From Bacteroidales bacterium UBA3810 (GTDB taxonomy: Bacteria; Bacteroidota; Bacteroidia; Bacteroidales; Paludibacteraceae): DNA of 53,373 nt. The notes below the pieces were generated by a model. That model searched no databases, had not been told where the DNA came from, and saw only the letters and a list, made by a program, of their open reading frames with translations. Positions 50,206 to 53,373 of this stretch are shown here, piece after piece. The stretch is taken from the NCBI GenBank assembly GCA_002368645.1, contig DFEE01000017.1, positions 1-53,373 on the forward strand. The letters run 5' to 3'. Within the stretch, counting starts at the first letter, position 1. Each line of letters opens with the position of its first letter. The position numbers were made by a program, and so were the translations under genes.

Positions 50206-50990
50206 TGCTTTTTCGGAGTGTTGGGAGTAATCGGAGTACTCTGAATAATCGGAGTGGTCGGGACATTTTGAGTACTCTGAGTAATCGGTGTGGTCGGAAT
50301 ATTCTGAGTGCTCTGAGTTATCGGAGTAATCGGAGTTTTCTGAATATTCTGAGGATTCGGAACAGTCATAAGATCCCGGGCATTGCGGTATCGTGTGCGG
50401 GCTTGGAACATGCGTTCTTTGATTCCTCCCTCGGTAACAAAACGCTCTTGCATAGTTATCAGCAATTTATGCAACATGTAAATTGCCTGATGAATCAGCG
50501 TGATACAGAGATTGGCAATCTCTTCGTCAGTCATAAGGTGTATCTTCTCCGCATAGTCCTTTCTTATCTGCTCGCTTTGGGCATAACGGCGCATCGCTTC
50601 ATAGCGTGGATGTGTCTTCCCCCATTGTTCGCAGTGACGCACACGGAGATAATCTTCGTAATCATCTAACAGTTCTTCCAAACTGGCTTTGGCTACATTC
50701 GTAAGTTTTATCTCTGTTTCACTGGAAGTGGCAGCAGCCTGATTTCCCTCGGCTATATTCTGCTTTCCGCTACGCGCAGCTTGTACCATCTGGTCAATCG
50801 TGCGGTCGCCCTTTTGCAAATAGTGTTGTGTGAAATAGAAAGTAATATCATAAATCATCTCTGTGACCTGATAGACACGCAGATTCCTATAATGCCCATG
50901 CTGAGGAAGAAAAGTATGGGGAGGGGTTGGAGTAGTCGGAGTAGTCGGAATACTCGGAGTAATCGGATTATTCTGATTTACCTGATTCAT
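50202..50990 (-). CDS. Four-helix-bundle suffix protein with Thr/Pro-repeat tails
   Basis: The 262-residue protein has a helical core (about 30-220) of the four-helix-bundle (23S rRNA intervening-sequence-like) family: YRNLRVYQVTEMIYDITFYF, ARSGKQNIAEGNQAA and KASLEELLDDYEDYLR. Both ends are Thr/Pro-rich: the N-terminus reads PSIPTTPTTPTPPH and the C-terminus holds 12-residue repeats TPITQSTQNIPT. Such genes are often found between hsdM and hsdS; their role in restriction is unclear. It overlaps hsdM and hsdS by four bases each. Confidence 0.83.
   Translation of the reverse strand: MNQVNQNNPITPSIPTTPTTPTPPHTFLPQHGHYRNLRVYQVTEMIYDITFYFTQHYLQKGDRTIDQMVQAARSGKQNIAEGNQAAATSSETEIKLTNVAKASLEELLDDYEDYLRVRHCEQWGKTHPRYEAMRRYAQSEQIRKDYAEKIHLMTDEEIANLCITLIHQAIYMLHKLLITMQERFVTEGGIKERMFQARTRYRNARDLMTVPNPQNIQKTPITPITQSTQNIPTTPITQSTQNVPTTPIIQSTPITPNTPKKQ
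50234..50341. repeat. 36-base tandem repeat, three copies
   Basis: Units at 50234-50269, 50270-50305 and 50306-50341 share GAGTACTCTGARTAATCGG-type sequence. Being 36 bases, each adds exactly 12 residues to the C-terminal tail of the four-helix-bundle protein. Confidence 0.8.
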
Positions 50991-52843
50991 GATAGTATTT
51001 CGTCTAATTTTCCTTTGAGGTCCTTTTCAATATTGCGCAGGTCTTCGCGGATAGCGGAAACCTCACGCAGCTGGGCAGGCTTGTAGAAATACTTGGTAAA
51101 CGACAACTCATAGCCGATAAGCGTACTTTTCTCGTCAATCCATGCATCCGGAGTGTAAGGCAGTATCTCTTTTTCATAAAAGCCTTTGATACCGCCCGGA
51201 TAATGGAACGGGATCTGCTCGGTGTCCGTCAGTTTCTTGTCGGGGAGAGGATTACCCTTCTTGTCTTTGACCACCTCGCCGTTCTCGTCCCGCTGCGGTC
51301 GGAAGACTTTCACGCTCCAATAACCGAACTCGTCATTATCGAAAATCTTGCTTTGGGCATTCTCCTCAAAATCCATGTATAGTTTGAGAATCTGCTTGCG
51401 GTCATCTTCTGCCGTCTCACAGTTCTTATGTCCCAAGTTCTTACGCAGAGGCGTTTTAATGGCAGTGGCGTCAATGAGCTGCACCTTTCCTTTGCGGCGT
51501 TTCTCTTTGCGGTTGCTTACAATCCAGACGAACGTGCCAATACCGGTGTTGTAGAAGTCATTTTCCGGCATGGCGATGATGGCTTCCAATAGGTCGTTCT
51601 CAATGATATACCGCCGTAGATTGCTTGCTCCGCTGCCGGCATCGCCTGTGAAGAGCGACGAGCCGTTGTGCACCTCAACAATGCGCGTACCTAATTCCGT
51701 ATCTTTCATACGGCTGAGGTTATTGGCGAGGAACAGCATCTGGCAATCGCCTATATCGGGCAGGAAATTGAAGTTAGGGTCATCCGCATACGGACGGCAG
51801 AAGCGCGAATCGACAAACTCCTTCTTCTTTTTCTCATCAATGCCCAATGCCTGCAAGTCGGTTTTCCACGGCGTGCCGAAAGGCGGATTGGAGATACAGA
51901 AATCGTAGGTCTCGTTAGCATGACCGTCAGCGGATATAGTGGAACCGAAGGCAATATACTCATGCTCTTGGCCGTCCAACTGGTAGCGGAAGGATTTGAT
52001 ATTTCCGGAAATCATCAAGTCGGCTTTGCAGGTGGCGTATGTCTCTGCGCTGCTCTCCTGACCAAAGATAAACGTGGAGATACGTTTGCCGCTCTCAGAA
52101 GCAATCTTTTGTATTTCCTCTTGTGCGATAGTGAGCATTCCGCCCGTACCGCACGCTGCGTCATAGATGGTATATCGGCCGTTTCGCAGTTTGTCGGCGA
52201 TAGGCATTACCGCCAACTGCGCCAACAGATGCACATAGTCGCGCGGCGTGAAATGCTCTCCGGCATCCGTGACATTGTTTTCCTCGTTGAACTTACGCAG
52301 CAGTTCTTCAAACACCGTCCCCATAGTGTGGTTATCCAGCGCAGGCAGTAACTCGTTGCCGTCTTTGTCCGTCACGGGTTTGGAAGAGAGGTTGATATGG
52401 TCATCCGTGAACTTATCCACGATGGCGCCGAGACAATTTACTTCTGTCAGATTGTCCACCCATTGACGCAAATGGAACTTCTCAATAATATCCTGAACAT
52501 CCTGACTATATCCGTTGAAATAGTCAATCATGTTCATTTTGAGCCTATTCGGGTCGGTCTCGCCACACAGCGAACGGAGCGTGAAACGACTGGTGTTGTA
52601 GAACGGATAGCCTGTTTCCTTGGTCATGAAGATATCCAGATTGGTCAAACCCAAACGCTCACAAGTTTCCTTCTGCTCCAGCACTTTCTTCTTGGTAGGT
52701 TCAAGCAGCACATCTATACGGCGCAAGACCATGAAGGGCAAAATCACCTTGCGGTAATCGCCCTTGTTCACCTTATTGACCAACACGTCGTTGGCAATAT
52801 TCCAAATAAAAGAAAACAGTTGATTATATTGCTGTGTATTCAT
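50987..52843 (-). CDS. hsdM: Type I restriction enzyme methyltransferase subunit M
   Basis: The 618-residue N6-adenine methyltransferase protects host DNA and is part of the restriction complex. The N-terminal helical domain (about 1-170) starts NQLFSFIWNIANDVL and includes GTVFEELLRKFNEENN. The S-adenosylmethionine motif is YDAACGTGGML (about 224-234) and the catalytic motif is ISNPPFG (about 313-319). The C-terminal part after 560 (TKYFYKPAQLREVSAI) is helical, joining to HsdS. It is the first gene of the operon. Confidence 0.95.
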   Translation of the reverse strand: MNTQQYNQLFSFIWNIANDVLVNKVNKGDYRKVILPFMVLRRIDVLLEPTKKKVLEQKETCERLGLTNLDIFMTKETGYPFYNTSRFTLRSLCGETDPNRLKMNMIDYFNGYSQDVQDIIEKFHLRQWVDNLTEVNCLGAIVDKFTDDHINLSSKPVTDKDGNELLPALDNHTMGTVFEELLRKFNEENNVTDAGEHFTPRDYVHLLAQLAVMPIADKLRNGRYTIYDAACGTGGMLTIAQEEIQKIASESGKRISTFIFGQESSAETYATCKADLMISGNIKSFRYQLDGQEHEYIAFGSTISADGHANETYDFCISNPPFGTPWKTDLQALGIDEKKKKEFVDSRFCRPYADDPNFNFLPDIGDCQMLFLANNLSRMKDTELGTRIVEVHNGSSLFTGDAGSGASNLRRYIIENDLLEAIIAMPENDFYNTGIGTFVWIVSNRKEKRRKGKVQLIDATAIKTPLRKNLGHKNCETAEDDRKQILKLYMDFEENAQSKIFDNDEFGYWSVKVFRPQRDENGEVVKDKKGNPLPDKKLTDTEQIPFHYPGGIKGFYEKEILPYTPDAWIDEKSTLIGYELSFTKYFYKPAQLREVSAIREDLRNIEKDLKGKLDEILS

Positions 52844-53044
52844 AATCTAAATATGTTTTATGCATGGGCATTGTTATTTTTCTTTTTCTGTCTTTGCGAT
52901 TTTGTGTCTCAGTCATCTCTCGGTTGTGTCCCGCTCATCGCTCGGTGGATATCACAAAATGAGACCATGACAATTTTGACAACAGTGTTGACACAATTTG
53001 TTTGCCATATTCTTAGTTTTTTCCGTCTGCACACAAACCGCGCG

Positions 53045-53076
53045 CAAAGGTACGACTTTTTTTTTGATTATGCAAA
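53045..53076 (-). promoter_or_regulatory. Promoter of the hsdM operon
   Basis: TTTG (53073-53076), 20 bases, TACCTTTG (53045-53052) on the minus strand. It leaves a leader of about 195 bases before hsdM. Confidence 0.78.
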
Positions 53077-53126
53077 AAAAATATGTTTTTTGTTCAAAAG
53101 TGTGTCATTGACAAAAGGTAGAAATT

Positions 53127-53170
53127 AGATTCATAAAGGATCCATTACGGATCTATAAAGGTGGTCCCGG
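53127..53170. repeat. 44-base dispersed repeat, copy 2
   Basis: It matches 9806-9849 at 41 of 44 positions in the same orientation and includes GGATCCATTACGGATCTATA. It lies upstream of the hsdM promoter. Confidence 0.85.
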
Positions 53171-53308
53171 AGTAGTAAGGGGCGGAAACGAGAAAATGAA
53201 AGCTGATAAAAGCATACGGCGAAGCAGATCGTTAGAAGCTTGCTTTGAGAAAAGAAAGCTGATAAAAGAAAAAAGAACCAAAAAGAAAATAAGAAACGCT
53301 AATGCAAG

Positions 53309-53339
53309 AGGGTGCGCCAAATCGTTTTGACACACCCTC
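53309..53339. repeat. Inverted repeat beside the tRNA gene
   Basis: GAGGGTG and CACCCTC form a seven-pair outer stem; inner bases GCCAAA and TTTTG partly pair. It could be a tRNA terminator (no clear T-run) or the tip of a small mobile element. Confidence 0.5.
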
Positions 53340-53350
53340 ATTGTCCTTTG

Positions 53351-53373
53351 AGCCACTGGCCGGACTCGAACCG
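53351..53373 (-). tRNA. 3' end of a tRNA gene (partial, identity unknown)
   Basis: Read on the minus strand the window starts inside a T arm (CGG-TTCGAGT-CCGGC), followed by the acceptor strand CAGTGGC and discriminator T. The anticodon is outside the window. Confidence 0.65.

Larger units (their letters stand above)
52844..53350. other. Gene-free region upstream of hsdM
   Basis: About 500 bases without a credible gene. They contain the hsdM leader and promoter, the second copy of the 44-base dispersed repeat, an A-rich stretch (53190-53300) and a hairpin beside the tRNA. Confidence 0.65.

Noticed and set aside
53153..53356. Possible 67-residue hydrophobic protein on the minus strand near the right edge
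   Set aside because: It runs from the tRNA end through a hairpin and the dispersed repeat; composition reflects A-rich noncoding DNA.

Overview
The window comes from a Bacteroidales-type member of the Bacteroidota. Three things show this. Nearly every promoter is of the Bacteroidetes housekeeping form, a TTTG box, about 20 bases, then TANNTTTG. The housekeeping genes are Bacteroidales-like (SusA-like amylase, DUF3109, long LptG-type permease, carboxypeptidase-regulatory-like protein, golvesin/xanthan-lyase-type amidase). Four-helix-bundle and HsdMSR genes sit together. No rRNA, CRISPR array or intact insertion sequence was seen.

Region A (1-9370, all minus strand) is the most unusual part. 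It is a single operon of at least nine genes behind one promoter at 9337-9368. In transcription order it encodes a YbdG-like MscS channel, a TrkA-like Rossmann protein with a C-terminal RyR-type domain, a 40-residue zinc ribbon, an ECF sigma factor, a C39-like peptidase with a C-terminal RyR domain, a fusion of a degenerate SIR2 domain to TIR, a membrane-anchored nSTAND1 ATPase, a six-helix membrane protein, and a SARM1-like TIR protein with a membrane helix that runs off the left edge. NAD-cleaving effector domains, a STAND-type sensor, a membrane channel and two RyR-type domains in one operon suggest an anti-phage or stress signalling system that uses an NAD-derived messenger. That function is inferred.

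Region B (9370-9950) is a gene-free spacer with a strong GC hairpin, a 16-base minisatellite and one copy of a 44-base dispersed repeat. The second copy is at the other end of the window (53127-53170).

Region C (9950-42000) is a housekeeping core: rlmD, a cell-wall amidase, a phosphopantetheinyl transferase, a SusA-like amylase, tRNA-Gly, dnaX, mfd, groES-groEL, cdd, an LptG-type permease, ribBA, a low-complexity secreted protein, a polysaccharide ABC permease, tRNA-Pro, gyrA, a TPR protein, ruvX, def, DUF3109, a one-domain cinA, an acyl-CoA ligase, coaX, ogt and small acetyltransferases. Many neighbours overlap by a few bases.

Region D (42000-53370) is a type I restriction-modification operon on the minus strand: hsdM, a four-helix-bundle gene, hsdS, hsdR, then cargo (a GHKL ATPase with a probable PD-(D/E)xK nuclease domain, a DUF2971 protein and a BRO-N-like/Fic fusion). 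The Fic gene lies between two 13-base direct repeats. The island lies against the 3' end of a tRNA gene that runs off the right edge. The cargo genes look more AT-rich than the core, which suggests transfer.
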